NCBI GenBank assembly: GCA_029256085.1
Contig: JAQSYP010000004.1
Coordinates: 172,414-236,413, forward strand
Source of the DNA: Caryophanales bacterium
GTDB taxonomy: Bacteria; Bacillota; Bacilli; CAJFEE01
Length of the DNA stretch: 64,000 bases
Reading direction: 5' to 3'
Part shown: positions 16,971 through 25,265 of the stretch, one piece after another
Layout: the number at the start of each line of letters is the position of its first letter
How positions within the stretch are numbered: the stretch's first letter is position 1
The notes under the pieces: model-generated
The model's database searches: none
Seen by the model: the letters and a program-made list of their open reading frames with translations, nothing else
What the model was told of the DNA's origin: nothing
Program-made: the position numbers and the translations under genes

Positions 16971-17416
16971 TGGATCGTCTTGAATTCCTAACAGAAATGA
17001 AAAAAGGTATTTTGAATACCATTAAAGAGGTCAGTAAGCCATTTTTGGAAGAGGAAGCTGAAAAAGTAAATAAGTTAACAGATGAAATTTCAGGTATCCA
17101 TTGGGCTCCAACTGGACTTTCTGTTGAAACAATTAAAGAAAATAAAGTTGTTGAACTAATTATACTTAGACAACAGATTTTATTAGCTGATCTAAATGAT
17201 CAAATTGTTTGCTATAAGAAGATCTGTAAAAATTGTAATAGTATCGTAAATTACATTTCTTATAGAAAAGTAATTAAATGCTTAATGTGTGAAGAAGAAA
17301 TTAACGTACAAACATGGGAGGGCACAGTACAATTAGATTCATTCAAAACTAAGGTTGAAAATGATAAGTTGTACGTTGCAATTCCTCTTGAACTATTTAA
17401 AAAGAAAGAGGTATAG
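16970..17416 (+). CDS. Uncharacterised zinc-ribbon protein in the hydrogenase operon (148 aa)
   Basis: Not a hydrogenase gene I recognise. GTG 16970 overlaps the protease stop by one base, so it is co-translated with the structural genes. The N-terminal half is helical and acidic. The C-terminal half has CKNC-x14-CLMC, a zinc-ribbon or rubredoxin-like knuckle, followed by beta-type sequence. Possible roles are an assembly chaperone for the Fe-S small subunit or a rubredoxin analogue (HupI/HoxR position in other operons), but the spacing does not match classical rubredoxin CxxCG knuckles. It is the last gene before an internal terminator-like hairpin. Confidence 0.6.
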   Translation: MDRLEFLTEMKKGILNTIKEVSKPFLEEEAEKVNKLTDEISGIHWAPTGLSVETIKENKVVELIILRQQILLADLNDQIVCYKKICKNCNSIVNYISYRKVIKCLMCEEEINVQTWEGTVQLDSFKTKVENDKLYVAIPLELFKKKEV

Positions 17417-17435
17417 TCACCTCTTTCTTTTTTTT
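17401..17435 (+). terminator. Terminator-like hairpin between hydrogenase structural and hyp genes
   Basis: GAAAGAGGT pairs with ACCTCTTTC and is followed by eight T. The stop codon of the zinc-ribbon gene lies in the loop. It should reduce, not abolish, transcription into hypA-hypE. Confidence 0.8.
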
Positions 17436-17471
17436 AATAACAATTGAAATTGGAATGGATGGTTTATAACT

Positions 17472-17822
17472 ATGCATGAAATGGCACTTATGGGAGATAT
17501 TTTAAATCTTGTTTTCGACGATGCTAAACAAAAAAAAATTACTAAAGTGAAAAGTATAACGCTAACTGTTGGACAATTATCCAACGCATTACCAGATGCT
17601 TTAGAAATGGCGTTTGATATAAATAAAGCTCAAGGACACGATATGTTGTCTGATTCTTCTAAGCTAAACATAATTGTTGAAGAGGCGAAAGCTACATGCA
17701 TTTTCTGTGAAGAATTGTACAAGCCTACTCATAGAATTGCGATATGTCCAAAATGCAATATGCCAGGAGGAAAGTTAACTTCGGGTGAGACTTTTAAAGT
17801 AGAAACATATGAAGGGGAGTAG
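17472..17822 (+). CDS. hypA: Hydrogenase nickel-insertion protein HypA
   Basis: A 116-residue HypA that delivers nickel to the large subunit. MHEMAL carries His2, the nickel ligand, and CIFC...CPKC (C-x2-C-x12-C-x2-C) is the structural zinc site. Size and order are standard. It opens the maturation half of the operon directly after the internal hairpin, and hypB follows six bases downstream. Confidence 0.95.
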   Translation: MHEMALMGDILNLVFDDAKQKKITKVKSITLTVGQLSNALPDALEMAFDINKAQGHDMLSDSSKLNIIVEEAKATCIFCEELYKPTHRIAICPKCNMPGGKLTSGETFKVETYEGE

Positions 17823-17827
17823 GAACA

Positions 17828-18493
17828 ATGGAAGTAAAATTAAATGCCGATGTTTTAACAGACAACAATGCAGCAGCAGCACATAATAGAGGTGAATTTT
17901 CAAAGAATAATATTTTAGTTGTTAATCTTATGAGTTCTCCAGGTGCTGGAAAAACTACTATTCTTGAAGAAACTGTTAGAAAACTCTCAATTAAATATAG
18001 AATAGGCGTTATTGAAGGGGACCTTGCAACAGAAAGAGATGCTGATCGAATTAGAGCACTTGGTGCAAAAGCGATTCAAATTAATACACATGGAGGTTGT
18101 CATTTAGACGCAAGAATGGTTGCCAAGATTTTACCTGAGTTTGATTTAAATGAAATTGACATTATGTTTATTGAGAATGTAGGTAATCTTGTTTGTCCAT
18201 CTGGATATGATCTTGGACAGCATCATAAGGTTGCAGTTTTAAGTGTTCCAGAAGGTAATGATAAAATACCTAAATATCCTACTATGTTTAGACGTACTGA
18301 ACTTGTACTATTGAACAAAGTAGATCTTCTACCTTATCTTGATTTTAATGTAGAAGAAGCTATTTCAGACTTAAATGGATTAAATCCAGAATCTAAACTT
18401 TTAACGATTTCAGCACGTACTGGGGAAGGCTTTAATAGTTGGATTCAGTGGATTGAGGGTGCATTTGAACAATGCAAACAGCCAAATCAATAA
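17828..18493 (+). CDS. hypB: Hydrogenase nickel-incorporation GTPase HypB
   Basis: A 221-residue SIMIBI-class GTPase that powers nickel delivery with HypA. The P-loop is SSPGAGKTT, the metal-binding switch is THGGCHLDARM, ENVGNLVCP is the conserved centre, and NKVDLL is the guanine-specificity motif. There is no His-rich nickel-storage N-terminus. The 3' end overlaps hypF by 22 bases. Confidence 0.95.
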   Translation: MEVKLNADVLTDNNAAAAHNRGEFSKNNILVVNLMSSPGAGKTTILEETVRKLSIKYRIGVIEGDLATERDADRIRALGAKAIQINTHGGCHLDARMVAKILPEFDLNEIDIMFIENVGNLVCPSGYDLGQHHKVAVLSVPEGNDKIPKYPTMFRRTELVLLNKVDLLPYLDFNVEEAISDLNGLNPESKLLTISARTGEGFNSWIQWIEGAFEQCKQPNQ

Positions 18494-20739
18494 TTGTAAG
18501 AGGAAGGGTTCAAGGGGTTGGATTTAGACCATTTATATTTGGACTAGCTTCAGATTACAATATTGTAGGAACTGTTCAAAATAATATGGACGGGGTATCT
18601 ATAATTGCTGAAGGCGATATTAATTCCCTTGACAAGTTTATTAATGCTATACAAACCAGACTACCTAGACTAGCCAAAATATATGAATATATTGTTAGAG
18701 ATAATGAATTAGCAGGTTTTGAGAATTTTAGTATTATCGAGAGTTCGAAAAGTGGAACTTCATCTTTAGTAATCCCTATAGATGCTTCCATTTGTCCCGA
18801 TTGTTCTGAAGAGCTCTTAAATAAAGACAATAAAAGATACAATTATCCTTTTATAAATTGCACACAATGTGGACCGAGATATTCAATAATTTCTGCGTTG
18901 CCATACGATAGACCATACACATCAATGGAAAATTTTAAAATGTGTGCTGATTGTAGGGAAGAGTATGATAATCCCTTAGATAGGAGACATCATGCACAGC
19001 CAAATGCATGTGAAATTTGTGGCCCTAAATATGAATTATATAGGATTGATGGAACTCTAATCGAGGGAAATATTGTAGAGCATGTTGCTGAACTAATAAA
19101 AAGCGGGAACATTGTTGCAATTAAAGGTATAGGTGGATATCACCTTGTCTGTGATGCTACAAATGAGAGTGTCGTTAATAAACTTAGACAAAGGAAAAAC
19201 CGACCTTCTAAACCATTAGCTATAATGGCAAAAAATATAGATGAAATTAATAAGATTTGTAGTTTTAATATTAAGGAAAGAGATTTATTACAATCCATTG
19301 AATCGCCAATTGTTTTATTAAATAAAAGATCTGATTCAAATATTATAGCTGAGAGTGTCGCACCAAATTTAAGTCAATTAGGTGTGATGATGCCATACAC
19401 ACCTTTTCATGTGCTTCTATTTAATGAAAATAATATTAAATACCTAGTTATGACTAGTGCAAATCCTTCGGGGTTACCTATGCTATATAAAGATTGTGAA
19501 GCATTTACTTATTTAAATAATATTGCTGATTATATAGTTAGTAATAATCGAGAGATATTACATGCGATAGATGATTCAGTTGTTCAAGTTATAGAATCTA
19601 GTGCTAGTATTATTAGACGAGCTCGTGGATATGTTCCAGAGCCCATTACTACACAATCAAGTTGTGACTCAATTATTGCACTAGGTAGTCAGCAAAAAAA
19701 CACATTTTCAATAGGAAGAAACAGTCAGATATTTATTGGACCACATATTGGGGATTTGAATTCTGTAGAAGTATATAATCACTTTTTGTCTGAGTTTAAT
19801 CATTTAAACAAGTGGATGGGTGTAAATCCAATGAAAATAGCTATTGATTTACATCCTAGTTTTACAACAAACGAACTCGCTAAAGAATTCAGTGGTGAAA
19901 TAGTAAAGATTCAGCACCACCATGCCCATCTAGTATCTTGCATGGTTGATAATAATATAAGAGATGAGAATGTAATTGGAATAATATTAGATGGTACGGG
20001 TTATGGCACCGACGGAAATATATGGGGCTTTGAAATACTAGAAGGTAATGAAGGTAGTTTCGAAAGGCTTGCACATTTAAGATACACAAATTTACCTGGC
20101 GGAGATAAAAGTATAATCGAGCCATGGAAAAATGCTGTTGGAATGCTCTATTCGCTGCTCGGTGAAAGAGGAAAAAATTACTCTAAGAAACTATTTAAAG
20201 ACCAGTCAGATACAATAAATATAATTTGTAACATGATAGATAAGAATCTTAATTCACCGCTAGCTGGGACTTGCGGTAGATTATTTGATGCAGTGGCGTC
20301 AATACTTGGTGTTTGTACTAAAGCAACATACGATGGGGAAGCTGCAATTATTTTATCTAATCTTGCAGATCTAAATCTGATTAATCAAATAGAATCATAT
20401 TCATATGATATTTTAAATGAAGATAATTTATTTATAATTGATTTTTCTAGTTGTTTAGAGAGAATAATAGAAGATAAATTTAATAATGTATCTAACGAAT
20501 ATATTGCAACAATGTTTCACCAAACAGTTGTTAATAGTATCATAGATACTATCATTTTATTAGACAAAATAGACTCTAAGATTGTTTTATCAGGTGGTTC
20601 TTTTCATAATCCATATCTATTACTAGGCGTTAAATCAAAACTTAATAAATTAGGTTTTGAAGTGTATTCACATAGAAATATTCCAACAAATGATGGTGGA
20701 TTATCTTTAGGTCAATTAGTTATTGCATCTAAATTATAA
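18472..20739 (+). CDS. hypF: Carbamoyltransferase HypF
   Basis: A 755-residue protein that activates carbamoyl phosphate and transfers the carbamoyl group to the HypE C-terminal Cys, the source of the cyanide ligands. Domain order: acylphosphatase (VRGRVQGVGFRPF, residues 9-21), two zinc-finger repeats (CPDC...CTQCG and CADC...CEICG), a YrdC domain (KGIGGYHLVCDA), and a C-terminal Kae1-like domain with HHHAHLVSCM and LSGGSFHN. All domains are complete. Confidence 0.96.
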   Translation: MQTAKSIIVRGRVQGVGFRPFIFGLASDYNIVGTVQNNMDGVSIIAEGDINSLDKFINAIQTRLPRLAKIYEYIVRDNELAGFENFSIIESSKSGTSSLVIPIDASICPDCSEELLNKDNKRYNYPFINCTQCGPRYSIISALPYDRPYTSMENFKMCADCREEYDNPLDRRHHAQPNACEICGPKYELYRIDGTLIEGNIVEHVAELIKSGNIVAIKGIGGYHLVCDATNESVVNKLRQRKNRPSKPLAIMAKNIDEINKICSFNIKERDLLQSIESPIVLLNKRSDSNIIAESVAPNLSQLGVMMPYTPFHVLLFNENNIKYLVMTSANPSGLPMLYKDCEAFTYLNNIADYIVSNNREILHAIDDSVVQVIESSASIIRRARGYVPEPITTQSSCDSIIALGSQQKNTFSIGRNSQIFIGPHIGDLNSVEVYNHFLSEFNHLNKWMGVNPMKIAIDLHPSFTTNELAKEFSGEIVKIQHHHAHLVSCMVDNNIRDENVIGIILDGTGYGTDGNIWGFEILEGNEGSFERLAHLRYTNLPGGDKSIIEPWKNAVGMLYSLLGERGKNYSKKLFKDQSDTINIICNMIDKNLNSPLAGTCGRLFDAVASILGVCTKATYDGEAAIILSNLADLNLINQIESYSYDILNEDNLFIIDFSSCLERIIEDKFNNVSNEYIATMFHQTVVNSIIDTIILLDKIDSKIVLSGGSFHNPYLLLGVKSKLNKLGFEVYSHRNIPTNDGGLSLGQLVIASKL

Positions 20740-20753
20740 GGGGGCATTTAAAA

Positions 20754-20993
20754 ATGTGTGTAGGTGTACCAGCAAAAATTATTGAAAAAAAGGAATACTC
20801 CGCGATCGTGGATGTATTAGGTTCACAAATGGAAGTAGGCATTATTTTTGTACCTGAAGTTAGTGTTGGGGAATATGTAGTAGTTCATGCTGGTCAAGCA
20901 ATGACGACTATAGATGAAGAAGCAGCAAAAATTAGCATTGAAGAATGGAGGAAACTTGTAGATGCAAGAGACTCTGAACAGGTTATCCGATAA
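20754..20993 (+). CDS. hypC: Hydrogenase assembly chaperone HypC
   Basis: A 79-residue chaperone starting MCVGVPAKI, where Cys2 is the residue that binds the Fe(CN)2CO precursor with HypD and the large subunit. HAGQAMTTID is the typical C-terminal part. ATG follows AAGGGGGC. Its last 32 bases overlap the hypD start. Confidence 0.95.
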   Translation: MCVGVPAKIIEKKEYSAIVDVLGSQMEVGIIFVPEVSVGEYVVVHAGQAMTTIDEEAAKISIEEWRKLVDARDSEQVIR

Positions 20994-22074
20994 GAATCTA
21001 GCTATTGAAATCCTAAACGAAGTTATTAGTGAAGCGAAGAAATTTAAAGATTTACACGGTAGAAAACCTGCAATAATGGAAGTTTGTGGCTCGCATACAA
21101 TGTCATTGGCAAGAACGGGCCTAAAAAGAGTATTGAAAGATCATATTAACCTTATTTCAGGTCCAGGGTGTCCTGTTTGCGTAACTGATCAACAGTCGAT
21201 CGATTCAATGATAGAACTTTCAAATGGAGAAAATCGTATAATATGCACATTTGGTGATATGATTCGTATCCCAGGTAGTAAAAAAAGTTTGTTTGAAGCA
21301 AAAACTGAAGGAAAAGATATAAGAGTATTATATTCACCGACAGATTCAATAAGAATCGCCGAGGAAAACCCTGATAAGGAAGTAATATTTTTAGGTATCG
21401 GATTTGAAACTACTATTCCGATATTAGGTGTAGTTATAAAGTTAGCAGAGGAAAAAAATCTAAATAATTTTTCGATGTGGGTAACTACAAAATTAGTTGA
21501 ACCAATCTTAAGAGCGCTTTTAGACAGTGGTGAAGTTATGCTTGATGGTTTCCTTTTACCAGGCCATGTTTCTATAGTTCTTGGAGAAGATCAATATTCC
21601 TATATAGTAGACGACTATGGTATTTCTTCAGTAATTAGTGGATTTGAGCCAGTTGAAATGGCAAGAGGTTTATATAAACTTCTTAATCTACTTAATAATA
21701 ATGAGAAATCAATAATAAATGACCATAAGTGTATGGTTTCAAAAAGTGGAAACCTACATGCACAAAACATTCTCAAGACCTATTTTAAAGAAGTTGATGA
21801 GGTGTGGCGTGGAATCGGTGTTATCCCTAATAGCGGACTAGATATTAAAGATGAGTACAAGAAGTATAATGCAAAAAATAAATTCGAAATAACAATAGGT
21901 GAAGTTAGAAAAACGAAGTGTAAATGTGGAGATATCCTAAAAGGATTAGCAACACCTGAGGATTGTCCTGTTTTCAGCAAAGGTTGTACCCCTGCTAATC
22001 CGATTGGTCCATGTATGGTTTCATCTGAAGGAACTTGTGCTGCTCATTATCAATATATGAGGGAGTTGTATTAA
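20962..22074 (+). CDS. hypD: Hydrogenase maturation protein HypD
   Basis: A 370-residue Fe-S scaffold on which the Fe(CN)2CO unit is built. Family motifs are visible: MEVCGSHTMS, SGPGCPVCVT, GFETT, and a cysteine-rich end (KCKCGDILKG, DCPVF, GCTPANPIGPCMVSSEG). ATG 20962 has GGAGG upstream inside hypC. The stop overlaps the hypE ATG by one base. Confidence 0.95.
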   Translation: MQETLNRLSDKNLAIEILNEVISEAKKFKDLHGRKPAIMEVCGSHTMSLARTGLKRVLKDHINLISGPGCPVCVTDQQSIDSMIELSNGENRIICTFGDMIRIPGSKKSLFEAKTEGKDIRVLYSPTDSIRIAEENPDKEVIFLGIGFETTIPILGVVIKLAEEKNLNNFSMWVTTKLVEPILRALLDSGEVMLDGFLLPGHVSIVLGEDQYSYIVDDYGISSVISGFEPVEMARGLYKLLNLLNNNEKSIINDHKCMVSKSGNLHAQNILKTYFKEVDEVWRGIGVIPNSGLDIKDEYKKYNAKNKFEITIGEVRKTKCKCGDILKGLATPEDCPVFSKGCTPANPIGPCMVSSEGTCAAHYQYMRELY

Positions 22075-23078
22075 TGGAGAAGTTAGTTACGTTAGCTCAC
22101 GGAGATGGTGGGGAACTTGCACATCGCTTAATTCAGGAAGTATTTGTTGAAGCATTTAAACATAATGATCATGCTATGATGGATGCTGCACTATTAACTC
22201 TTACAAGTAATGAAGTAGCAATCACTACTGATAGTTTTGTAGTTAGCCCCATTTTCTTTCCAGGTGGAGATATTGGTAAAATTGCAGTTGCTGGAACAGT
22301 TAATGATTTGGCTGTGAGTGGTGCTAAACCACTTTATTTAACAAGTGCGTTTATTATTGAAGAAGGATTCAAAATTAAAGATTTGCAAACTATTGTAAAA
22401 TCAATGGTTATTGAAGCAAGTAAATCTGGTGTAAAAATTGTTGCTGGAGATACAAAGGTTGTTGAAAGAGGAAAGTGTGATGGAATATTTATCAATACAA
22501 CTGGTATCGGTGTAAAATACCAAAATAGTTCAATTAATCCTTTTGAAATAAATGAAGGAGACAGTGTAATTGTAAGTGGCACTGTAGGTGATCATGGTAT
22601 TGCTATTCTAACAGCAAGAAACGAACTTGGTTTAATTAATAATGTACAAAGTGATTGTGCGTCATTATCCCAAGTAATTGAGAAACTAATTAATTCTGGA
22701 ATTAATATTAAAATTATGCGTGATCCGACTCGTGGTGGACTTGCTACTACTTTAGTTGAAATTTGTGAGGATTTTAATGTTACAATTACTCTAGAAGCAG
22801 ATGAAATTCCAGTAAAAAATGATGTGTTAGGTGCATGTGAGCTATTAGGATTTGAACCAATTTATTTAGCAAATGAAGGTAAATTTATTTTGATAATTGC
22901 AAAGGAAGATGAAAGTAAAGCACTTGATATTTTAAGAGCCGATGATAATGGTGTAGATGCTAAAGTAATTGGTTCCGTTCAAAATAAAGATAAAGGGCAG
23001 TTGCTTTTAACAACAGTTTTCGGTTCAACGAGAAGACTTAGTCGCCTCTCTGGGATGTTATTACCAAGAATTTGTTAA
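22074..23078 (+). CDS. hypE: Hydrogenase maturation protein HypE
   Basis: A 334-residue PurM-like dehydratase that converts the thiocarboxamide on its own C-terminal Cys to thiocyanate and donates cyanide to HypD. It has AHGDGGEL near the start, TTDSFVVSP, GDTKVVERG, and the obligatory C-terminus PRIC. ATG 22074 (GGGAG 8 bases upstream) is preferred over an in-frame upstream ATG buried in hypD. It is the last gene of the operon. Confidence 0.96.
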   Translation: MEKLVTLAHGDGGELAHRLIQEVFVEAFKHNDHAMMDAALLTLTSNEVAITTDSFVVSPIFFPGGDIGKIAVAGTVNDLAVSGAKPLYLTSAFIIEEGFKIKDLQTIVKSMVIEASKSGVKIVAGDTKVVERGKCDGIFINTTGIGVKYQNSSINPFEINEGDSVIVSGTVGDHGIAILTARNELGLINNVQSDCASLSQVIEKLINSGINIKIMRDPTRGGLATTLVEICEDFNVTITLEADEIPVKNDVLGACELLGFEPIYLANEGKFILIIAKEDESKALDILRADDNGVDAKVIGSVQNKDKGQLLLTTVFGSTRRLSRLSGMLLPRIC

Positions 23079-23107
23079 AACAGTGAAATAATTTCACTGT
23101 TTTTTTA
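23079..23107 (+). terminator. Terminator of the hydrogenase operon
   Basis: AACAGTGAAAT pairs with ATTTCACTGTT and seven T follow. Confidence 0.88.
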
Positions 23108-23186
23108 TTTAAACTTTGTATTTCGACAAATTTTGGGCTACAATTATAGTATGCTAGTGTTAAACTGATAAAACGAGGTAGATATC

Positions 23187-23438
23187 TTGTTAGTAAAAAG
23201 TGTAATTGTACACTCCAGTAGTGGGAACGTCATAAGAATAAATGATGTCCCTGTCGTTAACCAGCAACACCCAAAATATTTCTTTATAAAAGCGAGGTTG
23301 GATAATTTCATCAATAGGCTAGTATCAGAAGGTGAAACAAAGAAAAATCATTCTTTTAAGCAGCACTTAATGAGACATGTCAATTGGGATACAATCGTTG
23401 AATTATATGAGGATTTTGAATTGAAAAATAATGCTTAA
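23187..23438 (+). CDS. ypmP: YpmP-type DUF2535 protein
   Basis: An 83-residue soluble protein with the DUF2535 pattern (LVKSVIVHSSSGNVIRINDVPVV near the start, SFKQHLMRHVNWDTIVELY near the end). The family occurs in Bacillales and its function is unknown. A TTG start follows GAGGTAG. Its place just before degV and the Sco gene agrees with the Bacillus ypmP-degV-ypmQ arrangement, so the conserved backbone resumes here after the hydrogenase block. Confidence 0.75.
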   Translation: MLVKSVIVHSSSGNVIRINDVPVVNQQHPKYFFIKARLDNFINRLVSEGETKKNHSFKQHLMRHVNWDTIVELYEDFELKNNA

Positions 23439-23465
23439 GCATGCTAATTGTGCATGCTTTTTTTA
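23437..23465 (+). terminator. Terminator of ypmP
   Basis: AAGCATGC pairs with GCATGCTT across a 7-base loop, followed by a T run; the stem starts at the stop codon. Confidence 0.85.
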
Positions 23466-23597
23466 TGTCTATAAACAGGTTGTTTCAACATAAAGATCGT
23501 AAAGAAATAAAATCTAGTTCTTCATACTAGTGAATAAGTCGATTATTATGATACATTATAAATAGTCAAACTGTTATTAATGTAAGGGGTTTTTCTA

Positions 23598-24440
23598 ATG
23601 GAGAGAGTTAAAATTGTAACTGATTCAACTGCAGATATTCCTAAAGTTGTTATAGAAGAATTTGAAATTACTGTTGTTCCTTTAAACATCCATATTAACA
23701 ACGAGACATATTTGGATGGCATAGACATTACACCAATGGAATTTATTGAAAAAATGAGAGATTCTAAAGAACTACCCAAAACATCACAGCCCTCAGTTGG
23801 AAAATTCACTGAGATCTATGAGCAACTTGGAAAAGATGAATGTGATATTATATCTATACATATGACGAGTGGTATGAGTGGTACATTCAATTCGGCAAAA
23901 ACAGCTGCAGACATGGTAAATGCAAAGGTTTATGTTTTTGATACGCAATTCATGTCTATGGCAGAAGGTTACTTCGTTGTTGAAGCAGCAAGACTAGCTA
24001 GAGAGGGTAAAACTGCATTAGAAATAATTGATTTCCTAGAGAAAATGCGAAATAAAGTAAAACTTTTTGTAGTAGTTGATACACTTGACAATCTTGTTAA
24101 GGGAGGCAGGATTGGTAAGGGTAAAGCCTTTATAAGCTCCATTTTAAATATCAAACCAATAGCAATGTTAGAAAATGGTGTTTATTCTCCAGTTGCTAAA
24201 GTAAGAAGTTATGGGCAAATCGTGAAATATCTTACTAATTTCTTAGTAGAAGATACAGAAGGAAAACAAATAAAACGAGTAAATATTTGTCATGCCGACT
24301 CACTTCATTTAGCAAAAAAGTTAAAAGATTCAATTCAAAATGTTTTTAATCAAATTGATGTTGAAATAGGAGAGACATCTCCAATAATATCTACACATAC
24401 AGGCCCTGGAGCAATTGGTTTTTTTTACTATACTGAGTAG
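23598..24440 (+). CDS. degV: DegV-family fatty-acid-binding protein
   Basis: A 280-residue EDD-fold protein. KIVTDSTADIP opens it, HMTSGMSGTF is the conserved carboxylate-binding Ser/Thr loop, and STHTGPGAIGF is the C-terminal signature. DegV/FakB proteins hold a fatty acid and present it to FakA kinase so that exogenous fatty acids enter phospholipids. No fakA is in view. ATG 23598 follows AAGGGG. Confidence 0.9.
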   Translation: MERVKIVTDSTADIPKVVIEEFEITVVPLNIHINNETYLDGIDITPMEFIEKMRDSKELPKTSQPSVGKFTEIYEQLGKDECDIISIHMTSGMSGTFNSAKTAADMVNAKVYVFDTQFMSMAEGYFVVEAARLAREGKTALEIIDFLEKMRNKVKLFVVVDTLDNLVKGGRIGKGKAFISSILNIKPIAMLENGVYSPVAKVRSYGQIVKYLTNFLVEDTEGKQIKRVNICHADSLHLAKKLKDSIQNVFNQIDVEIGETSPIISTHTGPGAIGFFYYTE

Positions 24441-24461
24441 TCTTTTAAATAATATCTCTAT

Positions 24462-24486
24462 AAAACACCTAAATGGTGTTTTTTCT
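24462..24486 (+). terminator. Terminator of degV
   Basis: AAAACACC pairs with GGTGTTTT and further T bases follow. Confidence 0.8.
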
Positions 24487-24538
24487 TTTAAACATTATTT
24501 TGATAGTAAGCGAGTAATGTTTAATAGGAGGGATAAAA

Positions 24539-25120
24539 TTGAAAAAATATTTATACTTATTGCTTTTTCTTATAATTGTAATTTCAGGATGTGAACAAAA
24601 GAAACCTGAGTGGAATTTTGGGACAAAAACATACTTAAATCAAAATAATAAACCTTTTAAGATTCAGAAAGAATTACAAGGGAAGGTTTGGATTGCTAAT
24701 TTCATTTTCACAAATTGTGAAACAGTATGTATTCCTATGTCTGCAAATTTTAAAAAGTTGGCAGAATTAGCAGAAAAAGAAAATTTAGAGGTGAAATTTA
24801 TTTCTTTTAGTGTTGATCCTGAAACTGACAATCCAGAAACTTTAAAAAAATATTCAGCTAACTACGACGCTGAAAAATATGATTGGAATTTCTTAACGAG
24901 TTACTCACAAAAATATATTGAGAAATACGCCAAGGACAAATTTCAAACTTATGTTTATAAGCCAGATACTAAAAATACACACGCAACAGGTCATAATCAA
25001 GTAATTCATGGTACTAGTTTTTATTTAGTAGATAAAGATGGAAACATTGTTGAAACATATGCTGGAGTTCAGGATGTAAAGTTTGATGAAATAATAAGTA
25101 AAGTTAAAGAAATAGATTAA
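24539..25120 (+). CDS. ypmQ: Sco1/SenC-family lipoprotein, copper delivery to cytochrome oxidase
   Basis: A 193-residue thioredoxin-fold protein. The lipobox IVISGC puts the lipid-anchored Cys at residue 18. The copper site is Cys60-x3-Cys64 (TNCETVCIPM) plus the His in NQVIHGTSFYL. In B. subtilis the equivalent BsSco helps build the CuA centre of caa3 oxidase, so the organism very likely respires oxygen. TTG start behind AGGAGGG. It lies after degV as in B. subtilis. Confidence 0.92.
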   Translation: MKKYLYLLLFLIIVISGCEQKKPEWNFGTKTYLNQNNKPFKIQKELQGKVWIANFIFTNCETVCIPMSANFKKLAELAEKENLEVKFISFSVDPETDNPETLKKYSANYDAEKYDWNFLTSYSQKYIEKYAKDKFQTYVYKPDTKNTHATGHNQVIHGTSFYLVDKDGNIVETYAGVQDVKFDEIISKVKEID

Positions 25121-25141
25121 ATCAATTTAAGAGAGATTTAG

Positions 25142-25176
25142 CTTGTAGAAAATATAAAATTTCTGCAAGTTTTTTA
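25142..25176 (+). terminator. Terminator of ypmQ
   Basis: CTTGTAGAAA pairs with TTTCTGCAAG (one mismatch or wobble) and six T follow. Confidence 0.8.
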
Positions 25177-25265
25177 TGATTTGTACTATGTCTTTTGTGT
25201 ACAAGTTTATGGTATTATTAAATAATGTAAATTACAAACTTACAACATGTTAAAGGAGTATATAT

